From Sipunculus nudus (Eukaryota > Annelida > Sipuncula > Golfingiida > Sipunculidae), in the NCBI GenBank assembly GCA_026874595.1, contig CM049308.1, forward strand, positions 33,720,027-33,784,026: a DNA stretch of 64,000 nt, given 5' to 3'. Shown in pieces: positions 11,620-21,929 of the stretch (positions are counted from its first letter, which is position 1; every line of letters starts with the position of its first letter). The notes below the pieces were generated by a model, which did no database searches, was not told the DNA's origin, and worked only from the letters and a program-made list of their open reading frames with translations. Made by a program: the position numbers and the translations under genes.

Positions 11620-14600
11620 ATCATACAAGTGGCCCATGAGCCATGACGCTCAGACAATTTTGACTCGGTGCTCCTTTCTTTTATTGATGTTATATATTGT
11701 CGGTAAGAATAGCCTATGGCTAATGTTACTGTGTTGAAAACTGGAAAGAAAATAAAACAAGTGACCCATGGGTCATGGCGCTCAGCTGACTGGGAAGAGA
11801 TTCCCAAAAGGAAATTTTATCATCTGAATGGTAGTATGTACCCATTCAACTGAAGCATCAAACAGATTAACCAACAGGCCAAGATTATGTCTGTATTTAT
11901 ATATCTCAAAAATAGAGAAAACATGCGTAAACTTTAAAAATACAGGTGGCTCCACCAGTCTGCAGAAATTAATAATAACACTTAATGGGCAATATCCATG
12001 CAATCATGGTGATCTGCATTAGTTGTTCAGATACTTCAGCTTTTGTATCAAATTTTCCATTATTCTGAGGGATACTTCGGAGTCCTATAGCTTGAAGGGT
12101 ATGGGTAACAGAGACAGGTTTCCACAGACACTTTTCATGGGCCTCCTTGCATGACAAGAATTAAGATTCTAGATCCAGTTGTCACAATTTGTGCCACGTT
12201 AACAGATGACAGCATGCTTAAAGGTCTTAAAAAAAGAGAAAAAAATCGAAAAATTGAATAAAATATAGGTAGCGCCACCAGTCTGCAGAAACTGATTGAA
12301 CACCTCATGATCAATACGTATGCCAAAAATCATGACCATCAGTGTTGTAGTTATCGAGATACTCCAATGTTTGTATCAAATTTTTCATTATTCTTGGGGG
12401 TATTTTGGAGCCATACAGCTTAAAGGTTATGTGTAACAGAGACCTAATTTCAGGTTTCCATGGAGACTTTTCATGGGTCTCCCTGTGTGTCAAGAATGAA
12501 GATTCCAGGTCCAGTCGTTACCATGTGTACCCTTTTGACAGATAACTACTTCCTTAAAGGTCTCAAAAATAGAGAAAAACATATTGTAAAAATTCGAAAA
12601 AAAATACAGGTGGCGCAACCAGTCTGCAGGAACTGATGGAACATCTCTTGATCAATATGTATGCCAAAAATCATGACCATCATTGTTGTAGTTATTGAGA
12701 TGTTGCAGGTTTTTTATTTCAAATTTTCCATTATTCTTGGGGGTAATTTGGAACCCCATAGCTCATGGATATGGATAACAGAGACCTGATTTCTGGTTTC
12801 CTTGGAGACTTTTCATAGGTATCTCACTGTGCCAAGAATGAAGATTCTAGGTCCAGTCATTACGATTTGTGCCCTGTTAACACATGTTCACATTTTTAAA
12901 GGTCTCAAAAATACAGAAAAAAATTCGTTAAAAAATCGAAAAATACAGGTGGCGCCACCGTCCGCAGGAACTGATGGAACATCTCATGATCAATATGTAT
13001 GCAAAAAAATCATGACCATCAGTGATGTAGTTAATGAGATATTGAAGTTTTTGTATAAAATTTTTTGACTATTCTAGGGGGTACTTTAGGGCCCCATAGC
13101 TCGAAGGATATGGGTAACAGAGACCAAATTTCTGGTTTCAATGAAGATTTTTCATCGACCCCTCAGAATTTAAAGTTACAAGATTCTAGGTCCAGCGGAT
13201 ACGATTTGTGCCTGGTTAACGGACACACGGACGGACAGACGAACGACGGACAAAGAGTGATCGCTATAGCTCAGCGTGACAGAAAGTCAGCTGAGCTAAC
13301 AAGTGACCCCTTGGTCTTGACGCTCAGCCGACTGACATGATGACAATATATCCTTGCACAGGCAACTAATTAAGATAATGTAGGTGGCATCATTGTTCAT
13401 GTATATAAGCTTAAGTTTATCAAGACCCATAAGCAAAACAAATTTTATAAAAATCCAACCAGCCTTTCCTGAGGAATCTGGCAATCTGTGTGTATTTGCA
13501 GTATGTCCGGGGTGCTAAAACATATCCCAAAACCCTGAGAATATTGGTCACAGTGACTGAATTTCAGGTTTCTGGGGAGAACTTTTTGCGGAACTCTCAG
13601 GATATAAAGTTAGATGATTCTGGGCCCAATGGTTATGACTTGTGCCCTAGTTTGGTATCAAATTTTCAATTATTCTTAGGGGTGCTTATACGCATTCATT
13701 GCTAAGAAAATATGGGTAACAGAGACCTAATTTTACGTTTCGAAGAAGACTTTTCATCCCTGGATTTTAAGTTAGAAGATTTCAGGTCAAATGGTTATGA
13801 TTTGTGCCCTGCTGGGTATCAAATTTTTTATTATGCCTGGGAGGGAGGGTGCTCATAAGCCCCATAGCTCAAAGAATATTGGTAACAGAGACCTAATTTC
13901 AAGTTTCCAAGGATATTTTGTCACAGACCTCCCTGGATGTGAAGAATGAAGATTCTAGATCCAGCGGTTAAGATTTTTGCCTTGTTAACAGACGACCTCA
14001 TCTTTAAAGGTCTCAAAAATAGAGAAAAAAAATGTGTTAAAACTTTTAAAAAATCCAGGTGGTGCCACTAGTCTGCAAAAACTGATGAAGCTGTCCATGA
14101 GAGATATATGCATGCAAAGAATCAGGGTGATCTATGCATTAGTTTTTCAGATACTGGAGCTTTTACATGAACTTTTTAGTTATTCAGGGAGGTACTTCTA
14201 AGCCCCATAGCTCGGAGGATGTGGGTAACAGAGACCTGATTTAAGGTTTCAATGGAGATTTTTATTGACCTCCCGGGATGTGAAGAAAGAAGATTCCAGG
14301 TCAAATGGTTTTGATTTGTGCCCTGTTAACAGACGACCACATCTTTGAAGGTCTCAAAATAAAGATAAAAGTGCGTAAAAATTGGGAAAAATTCCAGGTG
14401 GTGCCACCAGTCTGCAGGAACTGATGTACCACTCCATGATGAATATGCATGCACAGAATCAGAGTGATCAATGCATAAGCTGTTCAGATACAGGAGTTTT
14501 TGTATCAATTTTTTAGTTATTCTGGGAGCTACTTCGGAGCCCCATAGCTTGATGAATATAGGAAAGAGGGACCTAATTCCAGGTTTCTAAAGAGACTTTT

Positions 14601-15432
14601 CATTGACCTCTCAGGATGTAAAGAATGAAGATTCTAGATCCAGCGGTTACGATTTTTGCTCTGTTAAGAGATGACCGCATCTTTCAATGTCTCAAAAAAG
14701 ACCAAAAATCGTAAAAATCGAAAAAAATATATGTGGCACCACCAGTCTGCAGAAGCTTATGAAACACTCCATGATCAATATCCATGCAAAGAATAATGGT
14801 GATTTATGCATCAGTTGTTCAGATACTTCAGCGTTGTATCTAATATTCTATTATTCTGGGGGGTACTTCGGAGCCCCATAGCTCGGACAGTATGGGTGAC
14901 AGAGACTTAATTCCAGGTTTCCAAGGAGACTTTTTAAAGGGCCTTCTTGCATGTCAAGATACTTGATTCTAGGTCCAGTCATTGCAATTTTTGCCTTGTC
15001 AACAGATGACCACATCTTTAAAGGTCTCAAAAACAGAGAAAAAATAGTAAAAAATCGAAAAAAATACAGGTGGCGCCACCAGTCGGCAGAAGCTGATGAA
15101 ACACTCCATGATCAATATCCATGCAAAGAATCATGGTGATCAATGCATCAGTTGTTTAGCTTTTGTATCAAATTTTTCATTATCCTGGGAGGTACTTCGG
15201 AGCCCCATAGCTTGAAGAATATAGGTAACAGAGACCTAATTCAAGGTTTTCAAGGAGACTTTTTATTGACCTCTCAGGATGTAAAGTAATAAGATTCCAT
15301 GTCCATCGGTTACGATTTTTGTCCTGTCAACAAATGTCCGCATCTTTTAAGGTCTCAAAAATAAAGGGGAAAAAAATCGAAAAAATACAGGTGGCGCCAC
15401 CAGTGTGCAGAAACTGATGGAACACTCCAGTA
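11620..15432. repeat. Tandem array of a ~335-bp repeat unit
   Basis: About ten diverged units. The landmark GGGTAACAGAG or a near match recurs at about 12103, 12429, 12773, 13111, 13712, 13879, 14221, 14893 and 15221, mostly 326-344 bp apart, with shortened units near 13.5-13.9 kb. Each unit also carries AGGTGGCGCCACCAGTCTGC, a GATTCTAGGTCCAG box and ACTTCGGAGCCCCATAG. A terminal segment at 13215-13300 has CGGACAAAGAGTGATCGC and ends in AGTCAGCTGAGCTAA, then a new unit begins. Further copies lie at 34340-34995, 38315-38680 and, inverted, 44465-45660. The array ends where a LINE fragment starts. Confidence 0.85.
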
Positions 15433-16240
15433 CAAGAAAGGATATTATTAAGACAACCAGCTTGGTGGGACACTCAATGTGAAACCCTGAAAAAGAATAA
15501 ATATTTAGCATTAAATAAATTCAGAAATTCAAAAAATCAATTATATCTGGAAGAATATAAAATTAAAAAAACAACAGTTCAAAAGAATCTGTAGGCAAAA
15601 ATTGTAAGAACATAAACACAAGTTAAAATGTTCTTTGATATGTTATTGATATAATAAATGAACCAGATAAATTTTGGAAAGAGGTAAAATCATTAACCAG
15701 AGTACAAAGGAAAAATGTAAATATCAATCAAGATGAATGGTATACTTATTTTAATGACCTCCTCAATGTTAAGGTAGAAATAAATTCATCATTTAAGAGG
15801 AATGTTAATAATTATTTAGAAAACCATGACTTAGATTGTGAAATATGTACTCAAAATTTCCCATCTGTTCTTAATTCTGCTATCTCTGACAGTGAAATCT
15901 TGTGGAGTTTTGAAAACACAAATGTAAATAAGGCACCTGGAACTAATGGGCTCATAATAGAGGTATTTAAATGTACTAAGAATATTATAATTCCTTATTT
16001 ATCCATATTGTTTAATAAAATAATGGAAACAGGACATTATCTAAAAAGGTGGACAGAAGCAATACTTCACCCTTTACATAAATCAGAAAATCATAACAAA
16101 GTTAATAACTATAGAGGAAATGCCTTATTAAATACTACAGGAAAGCTATTTACTAAAATTCTCTGTTCAAGAATTACAAGATGGGCCATAGAAAACAATA
16201 AATTATATTAATGTCAAGCTGGTTACCCTTACAAAAATTT
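15433..16240 (+). pseudogene. LINE (non-LTR retrotransposon) reverse transcriptase fragment
   Basis: A broken ORF2 remnant of a non-LTR retrotransposon. The part from 15457 in one frame reads PAWWDTQCE, typical of the linker between endonuclease and RT. After a TAG and a frame change the frame from about 15650 reads FWKEVKSL and WYTYFNDLL, then the RT entry motif NKAPGTNGL (15900-16211), then NYRGNALLNTTGKLF, close to the family pattern NYRGISLLN..GK. A stop at 16209 is followed in frame by CQAGY, matching the QAGF motif. The YxDD catalytic region is absent. At least one frameshift, two stops and truncation at both ends show that it is dead. The clade (CR1/L2/Jockey-like) is an inference from the NKAPG motif. 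Confidence 0.88.
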
Positions 16241-16244
16241 AAGT

Positions 16245-17020
16245 TACCCTGGTGTGATCCTATAGTGATCAAGTGATCTCTAAAAATTGCGCTTCTCTGC
16301 ACCATTGAGCGGAGGGTTTTAGATCACTTAATAAGAGATCAAGACAGATCCTTGATCACTGATCAGGTGCTCATCTATGATCGCTGCTCTCTTAGTTTGC
16401 ACTCAGATCCGATCATTGATCAGTACACATGTTCTCAGTTATGATCACTGATCACTTAATTTGCACTCAGATACGATCGCCGATCAGTGTACATGTTCTC
16501 AGTTATGATCATTGATCACTTAATTTGCACTCAGATCCGATCGCCGATCAGTGTACATATGCTCAGTTATGATCACTGATCACTTAATTTGCACTCAGAT
16601 CCGATCGCCGATCATTAAACATGTGCTCAGTTATGATCACTGATCACTTAATTTGCACTCAGATCCGATCGCCGATCAGTATACAAGTGCTCAGTTATGA
16701 TCACTGATCTCTTCATTTGCACTCAGATCCGATCGCCGATCAGTATACATGTGGTCAGTTTTGATCACTGATCGGCTAATATGCGCTCAGGGCTGAACCT
16801 TCATGGCTGATCAAGAATCACAAATTAGGTGATCAAGGATCACTTGTTGTGCTCATTTGCACCATTTAGCGCCTAATAAGTGATACCTGATCAGCTAATG
16901 AGTGATCCCTGATCAGCTGATACCTGATCAATGATTGATGATCAAGAATTCATGGCGAGGCTATAAGTAATCTTAGATCGAGAAATAAGTGATCACTGAT
17001 CAGCACAGGTAGTAATCTGG
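16245..17020. repeat. 64-bp tandem repeat rich in GATC
   Basis: The block CAGTTATGATCACTGATCAC recurs at 16436, 16500, 16564, 16628, 16692 and 16756, exactly 64 bp apart. Each unit holds about five GATC sites, including palindromic TGATCA and CGATCG. Flanks on both sides (16245-16370 and 16790-17020) hold degenerate units with the same TGATCA density. It has no coding content. The six central units are highly similar, which points to recent expansion or homogenisation. Confidence 0.9.
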
Positions 17021-17041
17021 TTTAACACTGCTCGAATATTT

Positions 17042-17046
<5 letters not shown>

Positions 17047-17103
<57 letters not shown>
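17047..17103. repeat. (TA)n microsatellite
   Basis: About 28 uninterrupted TA dinucleotides directly after the GATC-rich repeat. ORFs reading Tyr-Ile repeats through it are artefacts. Confidence 0.95.
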
Positions 17104-17105
<2 letters not shown>

Positions 17106-17834
17106 CAACCATAGGGGCCTTTTGGTGTGTCAACTGGCAACCCTCAACTATCCAAAACAGCACAACTCTTAACTTAAATAAAAAATTAAAATTAAAATTA
17201 AAAAATAAAATTAACATTCCTCTCTGCCACTCGTTCAGAAAAAAGTTGTTCAAAGACCATTATATGTGACAACTTTTTTCTATTTATTGCAAAACAATTT
17301 AAAATAACAAAAGGACCAAAAATGGTGCATAATACACCTGTTGCATATATTGTGTCCTCTGACCTCGTTAATAAGGGTGACATTGCTGAGAAAGTAATTA
17401 ATGTGAGAAAATGAATTGGTTAGTACTCATTACATAATGAATTGTATAAAATTTACATCAGATTTCTGGTAAGTCAGGAAGGTGCCACCAAATGATGACC
17501 TTTGACCTCATTAAATACGTTTTTGCTGAAAACTGAAATTAGGCCAAATATTTCATTAACATTTTTGTTGAGTTTAATCAACATCGATCAAATTACTTCG
17601 AAGTTGATACTTATCCTAGTGAAAGCATAAAGTAGCCTAGTGTTCTCTGACCTTGTTAAACATGCATAGATTTAGCCCATAATCAAACTTGGCCGAGATA
17701 ACCTATAGCTTTCTTGAAAATCCATCAAAACCCAGGTAAGTTATAGCTACAACACTCAAAGTTTATGGACGGATGGTGGGTATACCATAATACTTCCCTA
17801 TTAGATAGGCATATAAAAAGGGCTTTAAAAAGTT
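17104..17834. other. Non-coding spacer
   Basis: AT-rich and without recognisable coding sequence or repeat beyond short A-rich stretches. Confidence 0.4.
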
Positions 17835-18465
17835 AGCTATAAAAAAGGGACGCATGGGCCCCGGCGCTAAGCTGAAATTTGAAAAATTTTAGCAAATGCA
17901 AAATATGCTTATTTCTATTTGTAACTGTTTTTCATATGTATAAGCACATTTGGGGGGGGGGGGGGGGGAGCAGGGCAGAGGGGAAGCATGGCAAACTGAG
18001 CAAAGGCAAGCTGCCTGAATGGGTTACCTAACACAAGTGAATGCTGTACTGGGTGGGCTTAATGTAAGCAAAACTTGACATGGTGTATGAAACCTTAATA
18101 AAAATTACTATTTTCAATTAATTCCTTTGAATTTTCAGATTTTAAAAGACAAAATCCTTATGTAAACATGCTGTGAAAATTAAATCAACAGTGATTACAG
18201 GGGGAAAACGTGCCATGGTCAAAATTGGACAAAATTTAAGGTATTGAATTTTTATTTGATTTTTTTTTAAAGGAACTAGGTCCTATAGTGACATAATTTT
18301 GGAATGGTAGGAGATCTTTGGGACGTCTAACATCATGCCAAATTTGGGATTCGTAGGTCCAACGGTTTCACAACATGCCATGTTAACAGACGGCCGGCCG
18401 GAGGACGGACAAAGGATCATGACTATAGCTCATTTGACCTATAGTCAACTGAACTAAAAAAAATT
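17835..18465. mobile_element. Short element of the 335-bp repeat superfamily
   Basis: About 630 bp. The left side has CGCATGGGCCCCGGCGCTAAG, comparable to CCCATGGGTCATGGCGCTCAG at 11764. The right side has GGACGGACAAAGGATCATGA and ends AGTCAACTGAACTAAAAA, like the right ends at 13300 and 34990. The internal sequence differs from the 335-bp units and includes a run of 17 G at 17952-17968. The layout suggests a non-autonomous element that shares termini with the 335-bp family. Confidence 0.5.
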
Positions 18466-18877
18466 TTGGTTTACTGGCTTTCTAGAGTTGTGGTGGTTAC
18501 ACTTGCAGGTTTCTTTCTCTTCTCTCCTGACACTGAGATGCCCAAGCGCCTGCGGGCATTGCTGCAGGTGCAATTAAAAATTTCATTGAACTCCCTTTCT
18601 TAAAGGACTGGCATCCCATACTCACGTTTGAAGCGATGGAGGATGAATGCTGGAAAGAGAAAGTGAGCAAAGGTGTTAGGTCATCCTAAAAAAATTGTTA
18701 TTGTATTTAAAGGATTTGGCCTTTATAAACTTAAGGAAAAAATAGGAAAGAAAAAGTGGAAATCACTAAAAACAGGCTGCTTGTTTTTTTTTATATCAAC
18801 GTTGGGGCGTTCTATAATATACAAAATCAACAAGGGCATCTGGGAGCAAGTCCCATAGCTCACAGAATAAATGTAGA

Positions 18878-18880
<3 letters not shown>

Positions 18881-18930
<50 letters not shown>
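18881..18930. repeat. (TA)25 microsatellite
   Basis: Fifty bases of perfect TA repeat. Downstream, 18960-19015 resembles the right end of the 335-bp family (AAAGTCAGCTGAGCTAAAA). Confidence 0.95.
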
Positions 18931-18934
<4 letters not shown>

Positions 18935-19342
18935 GCCAGAGAGAATGATGTACAGATTGACAACAGATAAAGACCCATAGCAATAGCTCTGCATGAATGA
19001 AAGTCAGCTGAGCTAAAATTTACATAAATTAGATACATACCTTTAACAGCACTTAAAACACAGGGATTAAGCTGCTGGACAGCACCATCCTGTGGTCTGC
19101 TTCCTTTCGCACAACTTTTAGCTAGATGTTCATCTGTGCAGAAACACTTCAGCAGATGTCGTGTTAATAATTTTGGCTTATCTTCAGCCATTAAAATAGC
19201 TGTAGCGAGTTTTTATCTTTCGATCAAAACATTCGGGTAGCACGATACAAGGGCCGCCGAGAACACAGCTATCTTCATCACAACTACCTAGAATTGTTCT
19301 ATAATGACTAATAAATTGAGAATACCTTCAAGACTTGTCGTG

Positions 19343-19775
19343 TAACAACTAGTGGTGGGAGTCGGTTCCTTTTTCATAATCGATCATCGGTTTGGGCAAA
19401 CCGATCGATGATTGAGTATTAATCGGTTCAGACAAATATAAAGAAATATGCAATTATCTGAGAAAGTGTACTCTCTTAACCAAGCCCGTATGTCTAAGTA
19501 ATTCTACCTTATGAAAAGAAGTCTTTGCCTTTTTTTATATTTAACTTATATTATAACTTAGATATGCTATTCAAAGTTTCATTTTAGTTAATTGTAATAA
19601 TCAAGAATTAAACCACAGTCCATGACATCAACTCGCTGACCCTAATGAATACTCCCGTGTATCATTTTAATTTCAACACAAGCAAGGACTTTCATTTTAT
19701 AACAGTTTCGACGACGTCGACATGCATACTGGTTTCACAGGCCCGCCAGGGAAATTACAGGCCTATATAATTTTT
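19343..19775. mobile_element. hAT-like dispersed element fragment
   Basis: Begins CTAGTGGTGGGAGTCGGTTC, a hAT-style terminus, followed by repeated CGAT-rich inverted motifs (AATCGATCATCGGTTT). Its right part (CATGCATACTGGTTTCACAG, then GCCCGCC) matches the reverse complement of 62017-62048, and the region near 19500-19560 matches the reverse complement of about 61725-61790. No transposase is present. The class is an inference from the terminal sequence. Confidence 0.45.
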
Positions 19776-20694
19776 GGTAAAAAATTGAAAAAAAAACAGT
19801 AATTGAAAACTAAATATATAATTACTCATGCGGTAGCGGCACCTGGCATCAGTTGAAGAGATCATTTCTAAGAGAATCTCGCAAAATTGGCATAGACCTT
19901 GAGAATTATGGAGCATTTTAACGCCATATGACCCATATTTTGCAATGAACATCTCGTTAGAAAACTCTCCGTTAATTCCGCAGCTCGATCATCAACATAA
20001 CCATAAATGAAAAAGAACATCAAATTTTAAAGAACATCAAATTTTAATGGTGGAACACAACCTTTAGCATAATGACCTATTTGTACCTTCTATTTGTGGC
20101 TTGAAAGGACAAGTGCAGCTTGTCCCTCAAATATGAAAAAGCCTTTGGCCCATAGAAGTAAAGGGTTGTGGCAACTACATTAGGTCTTAATTGTAAGATT
20201 GAGCTAGTCCAGTGAACCACGCTATAGTAATATTAACATCAAATAGACAGGTATACAAAAATGCATTTACTACTGGTAGCACACTTATCTTGTTTTCTTG
20301 CTTTCTTTCATGAATACAATGGTCACAAGTCCAGCGCCCTAACCATTATGCCTCTGGGCTCCACAGGATGTACAGTAAATGTTAAATGAACATCTACATC
20401 AAATAGTCAACTTCAAGCACTGTTTCATAGTGTAGCATAATCATGCAACTAATACAATAAAGCGATGTAAATAAAGCCCATTTTTCATGTTTTAAAAGTG
20501 GTTGTTCGAAAACCAATACTTGCAGGTATCAAGTCAGGATTTCATGAATGTATTGTAGAAAATGAATGGTTAGTAATATTAAATATGTGTTTAATAATTA
20601 ACAATACAAAATGCTGCACAATCCAATAACCGCTGGAAAGGTTATTTCTGACTGTACTTTTCAATTAAACCATACCACGCTTTAGTGCGGCTGT
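19776..20694. other. Non-coding spacer
   Basis: AT-rich intergenic or intronic sequence with no gene or repeat that I can recognise. Confidence 0.4.
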
Positions 20695-20790
20695 ACTTTA
20701 ACATCCAGGACACTGAAATGTACAACAGTTTCGGGAGTAAGCTTGTACATTTCAGTGTCACAGCTGGTCTGGTGTACCTGATGGTGCTTC
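20695..20790. repeat. Foldback (hairpin) element, copy 1
   Basis: A perfect 17-bp inverted repeat: GACACTGAAATGTACAA at 20709-20725 and its reverse complement at 20743-20759, with a 17-nt loop. An inverted, diverged copy with flanking similarity lies at about 62755-62850, which shows that it is a dispersed foldback element and not a chance hairpin. Confidence 0.8.
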
Positions 20791-21052
20791 AGTGACGTCT
20801 TTGCCGGATAAATTTCGTATACCAAGGGGTACTTGTTTCGTCTTTCTGTTCTTATAAACTGTTATACCATGCATGTTTCCATTATCACCGATAATATTAG
20901 TATCCCTTTCTCAGAAATATGTTGCAAAGCATAGACTGTATACAAGCTGTATAAGTGAATTTTGTTGCTGTTATTATTGTTGTTCTTCCACCCGATTTGA
21001 AAACAAACAGTTCCCCGTGCGCCCTGTGGATCCAAAGCTGACTTGCGTAAAG

Positions 21053-21929
21053 CAGGCCGCACAAAGAGCGGACGAGACGAGATCGGACCGGACCAGACAG
21101 GATTGAAAATCCTGTAGGGTCCGCCACAATCTTTCCCAGTCCGATCCGGTCCTAGAGTGGTCACACACAGAGCGGATCGGATAGGATTTTTTAATAAGAT
21201 ACTCTTATATTATATTATATTATATACATACATACATACAAAAATTATGGCATCTCTATCTGAGGTAATATACTTCCATTTATAAATAAACCTGGATATC
21301 TACAATCTATTTAATTTATGGTAATTTCACCTGTCATCATAAAACACATATAAACAATGGTATTGTGCTATGACGTATTTGCTTTGTATTACATCACTCT
21401 AAATTTAGCTTTCTGTATATAAAAAGAAAAAACTATATTTATGCACAATACTACTGCTTTGATCAAACTTAACTATCCAAATATGATCAACAGAAGTATA
21501 TCTTTGGTTGTTATTTTATATTTAATTGCAATTACACGTGAATCCTTTATGCTGTATTTAGATGATAGATGTGGTGAGCAACACTATTTTTTAGCAAGTA
21601 TTTCCCTTTATAGCTAAAAGGCACATCTAACTCCATGTGTCACCCATGTTATTTAACGTCTCCTAAATCGCCATCTTCAGATTTGTACGTCTATCATGTG
21701 ATTCATAGAGCTGCTCTCATTGGTCAATGACAAAGTCCCGATCCTAGCTAGTCCTAAAACCCCCGCAAACAGAGCGGACTCAAGCTGACCGGACCGGACC
21801 GCTCAGGACCAGTCCTGAAATATCAATATTTTGATATGGTCAGGATCGCTCAGGACTGGGTCCGGAGCGGTCCCGGACTGGCAGTCCGGTCCGATCTCGT
21901 CTCGTCTCGTCCGCCTTGTGTGCGGCCTA
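21053..21929. mobile_element. Non-autonomous TIR transposon, about 0.88 kb
   Basis: The left terminus CAGGCCGCACAAAGAGCGG and the right terminus (reverse complement TAGGCCGCACACAAGGCGG) form terminal inverted repeats of roughly 40 bp, continuing through GACGAGACGAGATCGGACCGG. Subterminal GGACCGGACC-type motifs occur on both sides. The interior is AT-rich, without an ORF of note, and contains TATAT and CATA microsatellites near 21207-21240. The flanks (GCGTAAAG and CTTAAGGG) are only weakly alike, so the target-site duplication is uncertain. A hAT-type origin is possible from the CAGG/TAGG termini. Confidence 0.85.

Noticed and set aside
12802-13340. ORFs of 88-91 codons at 12.8-13.3 kb
   Set aside because: They fall inside the 335-bp repeat array and change with each unit, so they are not conserved coding frames.
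16993-17253. Minus-strand ORF with repeated Ile-Tyr
   Set aside because: It reads through the (TA)n microsatellite. The same holds for ORFs at 18723-19191, 29263-29628 and 47946-48251.
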